IMG/VR virus record: IMGVR_UViG_3300033064_004648
Location: 1 to 64,000 of that record
DNA: 64,000 bases
Strand: one strand, 5' to 3'
DNA from: a virus
Shown here piece after piece: positions 15,770 to 23,060 of the stretch (its first letter is position 1; each line of letters starts with the position of its first letter). The position numbers were made by a program, and so were the translations under genes. The notes under the pieces are model-generated. The model was given only the letters and a program-made list of their open reading frames with translations, was not told the origin of the DNA and did no database searches.

Positions 15770-16453
15770 TTGGAACTAAATAAAATTTATTTTGGTGATA
15801 ATTTAGAGTATGATATCGATGTTGTTCCAGATCTTGTTTTTGCTGATATGATTTATGAAAACCTTGATTTTAGATGGGTCGAAAAGTATTGGTGTATTTT
15901 GAGACATGACGGAATATTTATTGTTATGACAGACTATCATACCGTTGCCCAATTAAAAATATTTATGGATCAATTAGAAAAATCTACCTTTGTAAATTGG
16001 TGTATCTATAAGCAAGAGTGGGGCGGGGTGCCAAAGAAGTCTTTTCCACATAAGCATGACGATATTCTTATATATTGCAAGGGCAAAGATTATAAGTGGT
16101 ATGGGGACAGAATCCAAATTCCAAAAGTTACCGCAGGTACAAAATTAGATAAAAAGGGAACTGGATTAAAAACTCCGTGCTCAGTGTTTGATGATCTTGG
16201 AAATTTCAGTACTATTAGTCGAGAGAGAGTGAAAAAAGACGATGGCCACAATATTCAATGGCAGAAACCCCTAAAACTAATGGACAGATTATTGTTGCCC
16301 TTTACCGACGAAGGAGATTTGATTATAGATCCGTTTTTCGGTTCTGGAACAACTGGCGAATGGTGTATAAAAAATAACCGTAATTTTATTGGGATTGAAA
16401 ATTGTCAAGAACCTTATGAGATAGCCCTGAAAAGAATGAAGTTAAACAAATGA
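15770..16453 (+). CDS. DNA methyltransferase with atypical catalytic motif (DMIY)
   Basis: A 227-aa beta-class-like methyltransferase: the catalytic segment comes first (DLVFADMIYENL, about residues 20-31) and the SAM-binding motif last (IIDPFFGSGTTGEW, about 190-203). Where amino-methyltransferases have DPPY or SPPY, this one reads DMIY, so activity is uncertain. IQWQKPLKLMDRLL is the usual segment before motif I. The TTG start at 15770 follows AGGGAA. It overlaps the next gene by 4 bp. It could protect phage DNA or be a degenerate SAM-binding protein. Confidence 0.75.
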   Translation: MELNKIYFGDNLEYDIDVVPDLVFADMIYENLDFRWVEKYWCILRHDGIFIVMTDYHTVAQLKIFMDQLEKSTFVNWCIYKQEWGGVPKKSFPHKHDDILIYCKGKDYKWYGDRIQIPKVTAGTKLDKKGTGLKTPCSVFDDLGNFSTISRERVKKDDGHNIQWQKPLKLMDRLLLPFTDEGDLIIDPFFGSGTTGEWCIKNNRNFIGIENCQEPYEIALKRMKLNK

Positions 16454-16728
16454 AAATATTAAAATCAATCATGGTAGAAAAAGCAGAAACGGTCGCAATT
16501 GTATGTAATAAATGCGGTACACAATTTGATTGTGAAAAAGATCTTGCCGCCAATCTAATTCATGGATTTCACATACAGTTTTGTTACGGAAGTAAACATG
16601 ATTTAGAAGAATGGTATTTTGATTTATGTGAAAAATGTATAGATAAATTGACGGGTTCTTTTAAAATTAAGCCCACAAAACTTGAAATAGGTCCATTCGG
16701 CGAACAATACGGAAGAGAGTTAAAATGA
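16450..16728 (+). CDS. Small zinc-ribbon phage protein, 92 aa
   Basis: Contains CNKCGTQFDC, a central FCYGSKHDLEEWYFDLCEKC and GPFGEQYG at the C-terminus. The paired Cys suggest one zinc site. ATGA-coupled both upstream and downstream. Confidence 0.65.
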   Translation: MKILKSIMVEKAETVAIVCNKCGTQFDCEKDLAANLIHGFHIQFCYGSKHDLEEWYFDLCEKCIDKLTGSFKIKPTKLEIGPFGEQYGRELK

Positions 16729-16988
16729 CTACACAAATAGAACATATAGAATGGCATAGTGCAGAGAATCCGCCCAAAACGGACGGTGTCCACAGCGTAC
16801 CGATATTGGCTCAGTCAGCAGATAGACAATATAAAAGTACGTCTTATATGAGTGTATTAAAACATGGAGAACCAACCAGAGAATGGTTTTATGCTTGGTC
16901 TGAATACGATGCAGATAATTATTGTTATAAACAAAAGGAAGTTATCGCATGGGCAGAGAGACCTAAAGGTTGGCAGGAGACAAAATGA
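16725..16988 (+). CDS. DUF551-like small phage protein
   Basis: An 87-aa protein with the DUF551-like outline: W-x-S/A-x-N-P-P near the start (EWHSAENPPKTD), a central W and a final VIAWAERPKG. Common in phages; function unknown. Overlaps the next gene by 4 bp. Confidence 0.65.
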   Translation: MTTQIEHIEWHSAENPPKTDGVHSVPILAQSADRQYKSTSYMSVLKHGEPTREWFYAWSEYDADNYCYKQKEVIAWAERPKGWQETK

Positions 16989-17200
16989 GTATGTACTTGA
17001 TTGGAGAAATGTCGTTTGATCCATATTATATGAGTCGTGGTGGGCCACTAATTGAACTTTGGAATGGTGAAATCTATCACACTAAATCTAGAGCCGGAAA
17101 AGAACTAAAGAAATTAAAAAAACGATTAGCCGACGAAGGAAATCCTTATCCTCAGCTTTGTCTTATTGACGACGATAAATATAATGTAATTAAAGAATAA
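16985..17200 (+). CDS. Hypothetical protein, 71 aa
   Basis: Start at 16985 after GCAGGAG. Contains the basic helix RAGKELKKLKKRLADEG and ends DDDKYNVIKE. A palindrome copy follows at about 17201-17229. Confidence 0.6.
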   Translation: MSMYLIGEMSFDPYYMSRGGPLIELWNGEIYHTKSRAGKELKKLKKRLADEGNPYPQLCLIDDDKYNVIKE

Positions 17201-17228
17201 AACACAATAAAATCACAGTTTTATGTGT

Positions 17229-17257
17229 TTGACAAAAATGGCAATCTATGTTACACT
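17229..17257 (+). promoter_or_regulatory. sigma70-like promoter
   Basis: TTGACA (17229-17234), 17-bp spacer ending TGt, TACACT (17252-17257). It begins right after a palindrome copy and precedes the gene at 17282. Confidence 0.65.
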
Positions 17258-17281
17258 GAATAGTGTATAAGTTGGAATAAA

Positions 17282-17611
17282 ATGAAAAAACGAAAATGGA
17301 TTTATATACAGAAACCACAGAGTTATGGAGTTTCTTGTAATTTGTGCAAAGGAATAAATATTGAGTGGTCTGAATATGAGCATATGATATGGTGCTTTGA
17401 TTGTGAGAAAGACGTATCGGGTACAGATGGAATATTTAATGGGCCAATGTTAATGCATACATCTAATTTGTTGGGCATGAATTTTGATAGAATAGAACTA
17501 AAAACCGGACAACGATTATATATGACGCGAAGAGGCGATAAGTTTATTTGGTGTCATAAAAAACCTAATCCAAAATATGATCCACAATACATAAAAAGAA
17601 AAGGTAAATAA
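17282..17611 (+). CDS. Conserved phage zinc protein, 109 aa
   Basis: Two CxxC pairs (SCNLCKG, WCFDCEKD) around WSEYEHMIWCFDC and GIFNGPM. This pattern occurs in uncharacterised phage proteins. First gene after the 17229 promoter; the SD is weak (TTGGAA). Confidence 0.65.
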   Translation: MKKRKWIYIQKPQSYGVSCNLCKGINIEWSEYEHMIWCFDCEKDVSGTDGIFNGPMLMHTSNLLGMNFDRIELKTGQRLYMTRRGDKFIWCHKKPNPKYDPQYIKRKGK

Positions 17612-17614
17612 ATT

Positions 17615-17845
17615 ATGAATAATCAAATAGTTAAAAATTGGGAAGAGATTTTCTTAGAATATGCCGATCATATGGCAAAAGAATACGGAGAGAAGGCACG
17701 TACCGATACTGATATGCGTGGAGCATGGTTTTCGCGTGGAGTTGCTAGCGCATACGAAGCACTAAAAGTGGAATTTTATTGTGCAAAGCATGGAATTGAG
17801 CTTGTTCAACCTGAAACGATCGCATCAGAAAAAGCATTGGAGTAG
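17615..17845 (+). CDS. Hypothetical protein, 76 aa
   Basis: Mostly helical and acidic (NWEEIFLEYADHMAKEYGEK). No motif recognised. Confidence 0.55.
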   Translation: MNNQIVKNWEEIFLEYADHMAKEYGEKARTDTDMRGAWFSRGVASAYEALKVEFYCAKHGIELVQPETIASEKALE

Positions 17846-17847
17846 TG

Positions 17848-18114
17848 ATGAAGAAACCATTTAAGATGAGGTTTTTAATCCACCAGAAACATTCGGCTGT
17901 AATCAATGGGAGACGAAAGATGACTAAAGAAATTGAAATAAACAATGTCGAGGTGCTAAAAGAAATACGCAGAAAACAGTGTATTAATATTGCAAGGCTA
18001 ACCGCAGAAAACAGCAAACTTAAAGACCTTATCCGTAGTCTTTACAGCGATTATTGCGAAGATATGCTTGATAAAATAAGCCTAAGTGTTTTGAGCGAGG
18101 AAAACAACAGATGA
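17848..18114 (+). CDS. Hypothetical protein with coiled-coil segment
   Basis: ATG 17848 follows GGAGTAGTG; an alternative internal ATG at 17920 follows GGGAGACGAAAG. The C-terminal 60 residues are a likely coiled coil (NIARLTAENSKLKDLIRSLY). Which start is used is undecided. Overlaps the next gene by 4 bp. Confidence 0.5.
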   Translation: MKKPFKMRFLIHQKHSAVINGRRKMTKEIEINNVEVLKEIRRKQCINIARLTAENSKLKDLIRSLYSDYCEDMLDKISLSVLSEENNR

Positions 18115-18395
18115 TTGAATTTGTAAGGTATAGTTTACCAAACGGAAGAAGGACAACCGAAACGATATCCATTGACCCAGAAACAGATCGGCTTGGAAAT
18201 AAATTGATTGAATCCGGCATTGTTTTTTCGACTGAAATTCTAACAACTGGAATGGTTGCACTGTACGCAATAAATAAAAATCTTCCAGATGCCGAAGAAC
18301 AGGAACTTTGTTACATTTCACAAAACGGGCCAGAAATAATTGGCAAGGTGAGAGATATGATAAATGAAGCATCTAAAATGTGGAATAAACAATAA
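18111..18395 (+). CDS. Hypothetical protein, 94 aa
   Basis: ATGA-coupled. Alpha/beta sequence with PNGRRTTETISIDPETDRLG and a C-terminal helix. Not recognised. Confidence 0.6.
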   Translation: MIEFVRYSLPNGRRTTETISIDPETDRLGNKLIESGIVFSTEILTTGMVALYAINKNLPDAEEQELCYISQNGPEIIGKVRDMINEASKMWNKQ

Positions 18396-18586
18396 TGAAA
18401 AAATTATTTATATTGTTTATATTATTTTTATTCAAAAAAACCATAAAGATTTCAATGTATGACAATATTGGAGGGTATTTTGTTGACGAGATAGAAGTAT
18501 CTCAACATGCCCACGGAGAAGAAAAAATTAGAATTACATTAAGGTCAAGGCAAAACACAATAAAACCACAATTTTATAAGGTTTAA
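18395..18586 (+). CDS. Short protein with N-terminal hydrophobic segment
   Basis: A 63-aa protein starting with a hydrophobic stretch (LFILFILFLFKK), either an uncleaved anchor or a signal, then a polar domain. It starts on the last base of the upstream stop (TAATG). Confidence 0.5.
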   Translation: MKKLFILFILFLFKKTIKISMYDNIGGYFVDEIEVSQHAHGEEKIRITLRSRQNTIKPQFYKV

Positions 18587-18589
18587 AAA

Positions 18590-18925
18590 ATGAATCAAAT
18601 AACTTTAGAACTAGTAAACGCCGAACAAATCTTGCCCCGTCAAGAAATTATAGAAGATAACCCAGAAATTATAAACTATATAAAAGATCAGTTATTTTCT
18701 ACAATTATTCGAACCATAATACGCAAGTATACAAATGAGAATATAATGTGGAAGTTTACATGCAGGCAACATAAAGTATATTCTTCATATGTTATAAGAG
18801 CAACAGCAAAACCTATTATGATTGAAGAACCATTTCTCTCAGCATATAGAGAATTTACTTTGAAAGAAAGAATACAAAGAGCATGGTGTTGTTTTAAACA
18901 AAAATCTAATTATAAAAATTTGTAA
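18590..18925 (+). CDS. Hypothetical protein, 111 aa
   Basis: Preceded by a palindrome copy and a gtttaaaaa sequence rather than a clear SD. Basic C-terminus (KERIQRAWCCFKQKSNYK). Not recognised. Confidence 0.55.
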   Translation: MNQITLELVNAEQILPRQEIIEDNPEIINYIKDQLFSTIIRTIIRKYTNENIMWKFTCRQHKVYSSYVIRATAKPIMIEEPFLSAYREFTLKERIQRAWCCFKQKSNYKNL

Positions 18926-18987
18926 ATTAAAAAATATAATAAAAAAATTTTATTATGAGTAGATTATGAATAAAAAGGAGACGTTAA

Positions 18988-19188
18988 ATGAATGAGTGGC
19001 ATTTATACGCAAAAAAGAAACCAATTGAGGCTGGCAGACATCTAATAAAATATAAACAATATTGCAATCAGCCACATATATTTACTGTTTTGATAGATAA
19101 AAATGGAGCAAGGTATAGGATCAAGAAGAGCGGATATTGTATGTCAAAGTACGATAAAATGGGTATAGAAAAATGGTTGGCATATTGA
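18988..19188 (+). CDS. Hypothetical protein, 66 aa
   Basis: AAAAGGAG upstream. Basic; starts NEWHLYAKKKPIEAG, reminiscent of DUF551-like openings (W...PP). Not assignable. Confidence 0.55.
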   Translation: MNEWHLYAKKKPIEAGRHLIKYKQYCNQPHIFTVLIDKNGARYRIKKSGYCMSKYDKMGIEKWLAY

Positions 19189-19216
19189 CATATGCTCTCT
19201 GGATTGGAACAGATTT

Positions 19217-19564
19217 ATGAAGATTGAAAATACCTTTATAGCAAATATATATGTTGGACTTCAAGAAAGATACGGAGATATTCTTCATACAATATATGAA
19301 GTAGAAATTATATGTCAAGAATATTGTAATAGCAAAGGATATTGTGTGACAGTAACGCCAACCCAATTTGTTTACACGGGAGGCCAAGAAGAAGGGTGTA
19401 TTGTAGGACTAATTCAATATCCAAGATTTCCAAAAGAAGAAAATGAAATAAGGGATATAGCAATTCATCTTGCAAAAATATTTATAAAACGTTTAGGTCA
19501 ACTTAGGGTGTCTGTTGTTTGTAGTGATAAAACGTATTTGGTAGAGGCAGATGAAAGAAAATAA
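19217..19564 (+). CDS. Hypothetical protein, 115 aa
   Basis: Alpha/beta protein (IYEVEIICQEYCNSKGYCVTVTPTQFVY), then a helical part. No SD of note (tggaacagattt). The pattern recalls small phage proteins that bind nucleotides or act in capsids, but nothing is specific. Confidence 0.55.
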   Translation: MKIENTFIANIYVGLQERYGDILHTIYEVEIICQEYCNSKGYCVTVTPTQFVYTGGQEEGCIVGLIQYPRFPKEENEIRDIAIHLAKIFIKRLGQLRVSVVCSDKTYLVEADERK

Positions 19565-19620
19565 TTTATTAAATGATCTTGAATATAGATTTAATAAAGA
19601 AAATAAGATAAAGGAGAAAA

Positions 19621-19878
19621 ATGATAGTTCAAACCAGTAAAAATCAAGCGGTTGAGATTGATCTCAATCTATCTGTTGCAGATTTAACTTTAGCAAATTC
19701 TGAGTCTCAGCAAATAATTAAATTGGCATTAAGTGAAGCGGTACAAACTTTGTATTCTGATGATAGCGCGGATTGTGGAACTACGCTTTGGCAGATTGTC
19801 AACATTTTAGGAGGAGAAGAAGCCGTCAATATGCTAGAAAAGAATTGCGAAAAAGCATATGAAAAATATTGTACATAA
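19621..19878 (+). CDS. Hypothetical protein, 85 aa
   Basis: AAAGGAGAAAA precedes the ATG. Acidic helical protein. About 57 bp lie between it and the upstream gene, holding a short AT-rich stretch and no other gene. Confidence 0.6.
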   Translation: MIVQTSKNQAVEIDLNLSVADLTLANSESQQIIKLALSEAVQTLYSDDSADCGTTLWQIVNILGGEEAVNMLEKNCEKAYEKYCT

Positions 19879-19916
19879 AAATAAGATAAAATAGAAATTT
19901 TATTAGGAAATAGAAA

Positions 19917-20063
19917 ATGAATCAAGCCGAGATAGTATTAAAGGTTGTCGCTCTTGTCAAAGATTATGAAGACAAGAAAATAGACGAACAAAAATTACTT
20001 GCCGAAATTTGGAGATATATGAGTTATCAAGGCTACCATGATGTTGATGAATTTTATAAATAG
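19917..20063 (+). CDS. Hypothetical protein, 48 aa
   Basis: TTAGGAAATAG precedes the ATG, after a partial palindrome (AAAATAGAAATTTTATT). Helical and acidic (AEIVLKVVALVKDYEDKK); no motif. Confidence 0.55.
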   Translation: MNQAEIVLKVVALVKDYEDKKIDEQKLLAEIWRYMSYQGYHDVDEFYK

Positions 20064-20080
20064 GATGAAATAAGATTTAT

Positions 20081-20485
20081 ATGCAAACAGTCCGTATCAT
20101 AATAGCAGGCGGTCGCAAGTTTAGTGATTACGCAATGTTAAAAAGAACTATGGTAAAGTTCATTAAAAAATTACATGATCATATTAATTTTAATGATGTA
20201 GAAATTGTTTCGGGAGGTGCAAGAGGCACCGATCGATTAGGCGAAAGATTTGCAAAAGAACTTGGCCATAGGCTGAAAATTTTTCAAGCTGATTGGGATT
20301 TTTATGGGAAAAGTGCAGGTTATATTAGAAATGATGTTATGCTTAAGTATGCAGAAGAATCAGATCATTCTGTGTTAGTTGCTTTTTGGGATAGTAGATC
20401 CAAGGGTACTAAAAATATGATTGATATTGCTAAAAAAAGTTTGGATAGTGTTGAAGTTATTTCATATAAAGACTTGACAAAATAA
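20081..20485 (+). CDS. SLOG / DUF2493 (YspA-like) nucleotide-binding protein
   Basis: A 134-aa Rossmann-like protein with IIAGGRKFSD, IVSGGARGTDRLGERFA, ADWDFYGKSAGYIRNDVM and VAFWDSRSKGTKNMIDIA, the signature of DUF2493 in the SLOG superfamily (related to DprA and LOG). SLOG proteins bind nucleotides or nucleotide-derived signals and some sense them in defence systems. In a phage with Acb2-like genes a signal-binding role is attractive but unproven. The 20474 promoter overlaps its 3' end. Confidence 0.85.
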   Translation: MQTVRIIIAGGRKFSDYAMLKRTMVKFIKKLHDHINFNDVEIVSGGARGTDRLGERFAKELGHRLKIFQADWDFYGKSAGYIRNDVMLKYAEESDHSVLVAFWDSRSKGTKNMIDIAKKSLDSVEVISYKDLTK

Positions 20486-20502
20486 AAATATTATGTTATA
20501 AT
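20474..20502 (+). promoter_or_regulatory. sigma70-like promoter (perfect -10)
   Basis: TTGACA (20474-20479), 17-bp spacer, TATAAT (20497-20502). It lies across the SLOG gene stop and drives the gene at 20531. Confidence 0.8.
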
Positions 20503-20530
20503 AAACCGATATTAAGGAGCAAATAAATCA

Positions 20531-20845
20531 ATGAAGAAGATCAAAGAGTACGATGAGGTTGGTCGTGTCAATATCAATTGTGATTGTGGATGCAGTTCTC
20601 TTACAATTGAACAATGGCAGGGAGAAAATGGTCCAGAAGAAATCTTTATTGCGCATAAGATAAGTTCTTTTTATGCGCTACAGCAACCAGGTTGGACAAA
20701 ATTTAAAGAGGCAATAAAAATTATATGGTGTATTCTGCGAGGGAAAGAATATTATTTTTATGAAATTGTTTTGACTACAAAAGATCAAATTTCCAAGTTT
20801 AAAAAGGCAGTCGCTTTATTAGATGAAAATATTTTTGAGTATTAA
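20531..20845 (+). CDS. Phage zinc protein with hydrophobic centre, 104 aa
   Basis: Starts after AAGGAGCAAATAAATCA. It has a CDCGCSS N-terminal segment and TIEQWQGENGPEEIFIA, then KEAIKIIWCILRGKEY. The outline occurs in other phages; function unknown. The GIY-YIG gene follows directly. Confidence 0.6.
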   Translation: MKKIKEYDEVGRVNINCDCGCSSLTIEQWQGENGPEEIFIAHKISSFYALQQPGWTKFKEAIKIIWCILRGKEYYFYEIVLTTKDQISKFKKAVALLDENIFEY

Positions 20846-21448
20846 ATGTCAAAATTAAATTGTGGTATTTATAAAATAGAGAATTTGATTGATGGAAAAA
20901 TGTATATTGGAGGAAGCGCCAATTTGTATCAAAGAAAACATTCTCATTTTAGCAAACTAAAATATGGTTGTCATGAAAATTCTGTCTTACAAAAAACATA
21001 TGTTTCAGACGGAAAAGAAAATTTTAAATTTATTATTTTATTATATTGTGAATGTTTTGAGTTAAAAAGATACGAACAGGCGTTGGTAAACAAACAAAGA
21101 AAATCTAAAATGCTATACAATGTTCATCTAGACGATGTCAACAGTCCTTCGGGCGTCAAAAAATCAAGAGAAGAAATATTGGGAATGAGCGCAAGAAACA
21201 AGGGAAAAAACAATCCTTTCTATGGGAAAACACACATGGCAAAGACACGAAGAAAAATGTGTAAAAATCATGCAGATGTAAGTGGGAAAAATAATCCAAG
21301 AATTACATCAAAAGAAATGGTCTTAAAAATTTTAAAACTATTTGACAAAAATATGCCTGTGAAAAATATTGCAGAACAATTGGATATTGGTCAGACCATT
21401 GTATATAGAGTAAAAAATGGATTTTATGACGATATTTACGATTTATAG
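20846..21448 (+). CDS. GIY-YIG homing endonuclease
   Basis: A 200-aa protein with the full motif GIYKIENL...MYIGG, a conserved Arg (YQRKHSH) and Glu (RYEQALV). A NUMOD3-like linker (NKGKNNPFYGK) and the C-terminal HTH module (NMPVKNIAEQLDIGQTIVYR) ending YDDIYDL follow. The last module is shared with the genes at 8009, 40923 and 53106. It begins on the base after the upstream stop. Confidence 0.88.
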   Translation: MSKLNCGIYKIENLIDGKMYIGGSANLYQRKHSHFSKLKYGCHENSVLQKTYVSDGKENFKFIILLYCECFELKRYEQALVNKQRKSKMLYNVHLDDVNSPSGVKKSREEILGMSARNKGKNNPFYGKTHMAKTRRKMCKNHADVSGKNNPRITSKEMVLKILKLFDKNMPVKNIAEQLDIGQTIVYRVKNGFYDDIYDL

Positions 21449-21463
21449 CACATAAAAGGAATA

Positions 21464-21703
21464 ATGATAAATAAAAATAATGTATTTGCTTTAGTGCACT
21501 TAAATTGGGAAGGGCTTCAAATTCTTGAGCTTGGCGATAAAAAATTTATTTTAGAGAAATACTTTTGGTGGAAAGAACAACTTGCGCAATATCAAAAAGA
21601 AGATTGTGATGATTTATGCATTATGAGTTACGGGGATGAAAACACAGTAGAATGTGTTTGTAATAGATTTGATACGTCTGTATCAAAAGTAAAAGGATTG
21701 TAA
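21464..21703 (+). CDS. Hypothetical protein, 79 aa
   Basis: AAAAGGAATA upstream. Acidic, alpha/beta, three Cys in the C-terminal half. Not recognised. Confidence 0.55.
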   Translation: MINKNNVFALVHLNWEGLQILELGDKKFILEKYFWWKEQLAQYQKEDCDDLCIMSYGDENTVECVCNRFDTSVSKVKGL

Positions 21704-21704
21704 A

Positions 21705-21965
21705 ATGAAAACATTTATTCTTATCGAAAAAGTTATGAACGGAACAGTTACAATGGACGTAATAACAATTCTTTTTCAAACAAAAAGTTTTGAAAAAGTT
21801 GTTAGCCACATTAAAAATAGGCTAGAAAAATTAGAAGAAGTCGAAAACGTAAGTGTTATTTATGAAAATGATAACGACAAAATATTCTCGTATAATATTT
21901 GCGACCAAACTTTTCCGATAGCTGGACACATAGAAAATAAAGAATCAAAGATTATCAATGTATAG
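21705..21965 (+). CDS. Hypothetical protein, 86 aa
   Basis: Starts 2 bp after the upstream stop. Ferredoxin-like alpha/beta alternation (TFILIEKVMNGTVTMDVI, KNRLEKLEEVENVSVIYE). No motif. A palindrome copy follows. Confidence 0.55.
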   Translation: MKTFILIEKVMNGTVTMDVITILFQTKSFEKVVSHIKNRLEKLEEVENVSVIYENDNDKIFSYNICDQTFPIAGHIENKESKIINV

Positions 21966-22012
21966 CACAATAAAATGAATCTTTTATTTGATTATAAAAA
22001 AGGAGAAAGAAA

Positions 22013-22498
22013 ATGAAAATTGTTTTTGGTTTATTGGTTGTGGCAATGGTTATGTTTGCTGGATGTGAAAGCCAACAGACGACTGACCAAGGAGTAGTTG
22101 TTGACTCAAAATATGACTCTAATTTGTACACGGTTACATTAGAAGCCGATGATTTAACAAGTCATGAGAATTTTAATTTATCGGGAAGTATGTCTATGGT
22201 AAATGGTTTTGGCACAGGAAGTGTGAGTGCATGGACTGATGGCAAAGGAATTCTAAGGGGAAGGCTTTTAGATATTTCTCCCGAATTAGTTGGTTTTAGC
22301 GTTAGCGATACCATTATTGTGAAGACAACCGATTTAAAAGTAAAAATGATAAAAGATGGAGACGTTATAATTTTGAAATGTGTTTCAGATTATGAGCCAG
22401 TTATCAGTCAAAATCAAGACACAACCGTTGCGCAACAATATGAATTGTGGGAATTAGATTATTGCCGACTTGTGAAGATCAAAAAAGCTGCAGAATGA
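22013..22498 (+). CDS. Predicted lipoprotein, 161 aa
   Basis: The N-terminus KIVFGLLVVAMVMFAGCES is a lipoprotein signal peptide with lipobox (FAGC, Cys at about 19). The mature part is beta-rich with SGSMSMVNGFGTGSVSAWTD. It should be anchored on the outer face of the host membrane, where phage lipoproteins may block superinfection. AAAAAGGAG precedes the ATG, and a GC-rich hairpin follows the gene. Confidence 0.75.
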   Translation: MKIVFGLLVVAMVMFAGCESQQTTDQGVVVDSKYDSNLYTVTLEADDLTSHENFNLSGSMSMVNGFGTGSVSAWTDGKGILRGRLLDISPELVGFSVSDTIIVKTTDLKVKMIKDGDVIILKCVSDYEPVISQNQDTTVAQQYELWELDYCRLVKIKKAAE

Positions 22499-22511
22499 AA
22501 AATAAAATTTT

Positions 22512-22533
22512 GGGTGGCGCATAAGCGCCATCC
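22512..22533 (+). terminator. GC-rich hairpin after the lipoprotein gene
   Basis: GGGTGGCGC (22512-22520), loop ATAA, GCGCCATCC (22525-22533): 9 bp with one G-U pair. It is the most GC-rich hairpin of the window but lacks a following T run, so it may be an mRNA 3'-end or processing structure rather than an intrinsic terminator. Confidence 0.55.
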
Positions 22534-22566
22534 AAAACCACATAAAATGAAGGTTTTATGAGGTTT
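22534..22566 (+). repeat. Intergenic palindrome, near-perfect copy
   Basis: AAAACCACATAAAA, loop TGAAGG, TTTTATGAGGTTT with one mismatch, placed between the GC hairpin and the AAAAAAGGAG site of the next gene. Confidence 0.8.
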
Positions 22567-22580
22567 AAAAAAGGAGAAAT

Positions 22581-22766
22581 ATGAAAAAATCTAAGTTCAA
22601 TTTGACAGAAAAAGAAGTTGATGAATTGCTAACAAGTAGACCTAGCATGTTTAATGCAGGAATGCTTTTAGACCTAAAAAGAATGTACGATTTATTTCAT
22701 TATGTTTTAAATACGCTTGAAAAAGAACATGGAATAAAATTAGAGGTTGACGGAATAAATAATTAG
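22581..22766 (+). CDS. Hypothetical protein, 61 aa
   Basis: AAAAGGAGAAAT precedes the ATG. Helical protein (LTEKEVDELLTSRPSMF). Last gene before the structured-RNA transcript. Confidence 0.55.
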   Translation: MKKSKFNLTEKEVDELLTSRPSMFNAGMLLDLKRMYDLFHYVLNTLEKEHGIKLEVDGINN

Positions 22767-22771
22767 CACCC

Positions 22772-22800
22772 TTGACAAAATAACAATTATATGGTATTAT
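22772..22800 (+). promoter_or_regulatory. sigma70-like promoter of the structured-RNA transcript
   Basis: TTGACA (22772-22777), 17-bp spacer ending TGG, TATTAT (22795-22800). The predicted +1 is at or next to G22807, the first base of the first structured element, so the transcript would start flush with the RNA fold. Confidence 0.82.
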
Positions 22801-22806
22801 TATGTT

Positions 22807-22863
22807 GGGCAAAAGAAGTTCCTTTACAAAATTTTCTATTAAAAAATAATTTACTTCTCGCCC
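22807..22863 (+). ncRNA. Structured RNA element 1
   Basis: Outer stem GGGC (22807-22810) with GCCC (22860-22863); internal loop AAAA opposite TC; second stem GAAGT (22815-22819) with ACTTC (22853-22857); then conserved TCCTTTACAA on the 5' side and an A/T-rich loop. The same plan, with compensatory changes in the second stem, recurs in the tRNA insert and in element 3. I do not recognise the family. Its place next to a tRNA-like RNA recalls bacterial Y RNAs, but only by analogy. Confidence 0.72.
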
Positions 22864-22867
22864 TCGT

Positions 22868-22979
22868 GGGAAAGTAGCTCAGTGGGAGAGCGTCGGCATT
22901 ATTACTGTTCGCCGAAAAGCACAAACAGTTCCTTTACAATTGGAGCCGAGAGTCGTTGGTTCGAATCCAACCTTTCCTA
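22868..22979 (+). tRNA. tRNA-like RNA with a structured 47-nt insert in place of the anticodon loop
   Basis: Acceptor GGGAAAG (22868-22874) with CTTTCCT (22972-22978, one G-U), discriminator A; D arm GCTC/GAGC; anticodon stem TCGGC (22893-22897) with GCCGA (22945-22949); five-base variable loop; T arm GTTGG-TTCGAAT-CCAAC. Instead of seven loop bases there are 47 (22898-22944). They fold as ACTGT (22904-22908) with ACAGT (22925-22929), internal loop TC/ACAA, GC/GC and a CGAAAA loop, followed by TCCTTTACAA: the element-1/3 motif circularly permuted. A second GCCGA (22911-22915) gives an alternative pairing with a 13-nt loop. No anticodon can be assigned. Confidence 0.72.
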
Positions 22980-22982
22980 ATA

Positions 22983-23042
22983 AATGGCAAAAGACGTTCC
23001 TTTAAAATACAATGCTAATGTTTTACGTCTCGCCATTTTTTA
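22983..23042 (+). ncRNA. Structured RNA element 3, ending in a T run
   Basis: Outer stem AATGGC (22983-22988) with GCCATT (23032-23037); internal loop AAAA opposite TC; second stem GACGT (22993-22997) with ACGTC (23025-23029); conserved TCCTTTAAAA follows. The outer stem runs into TTTTTT, so the element can also act as the intrinsic terminator of the transcript starting near 22807. Confidence 0.72.
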
Positions 23043-23060
23043 TAAAAAACAGGAGATAAA

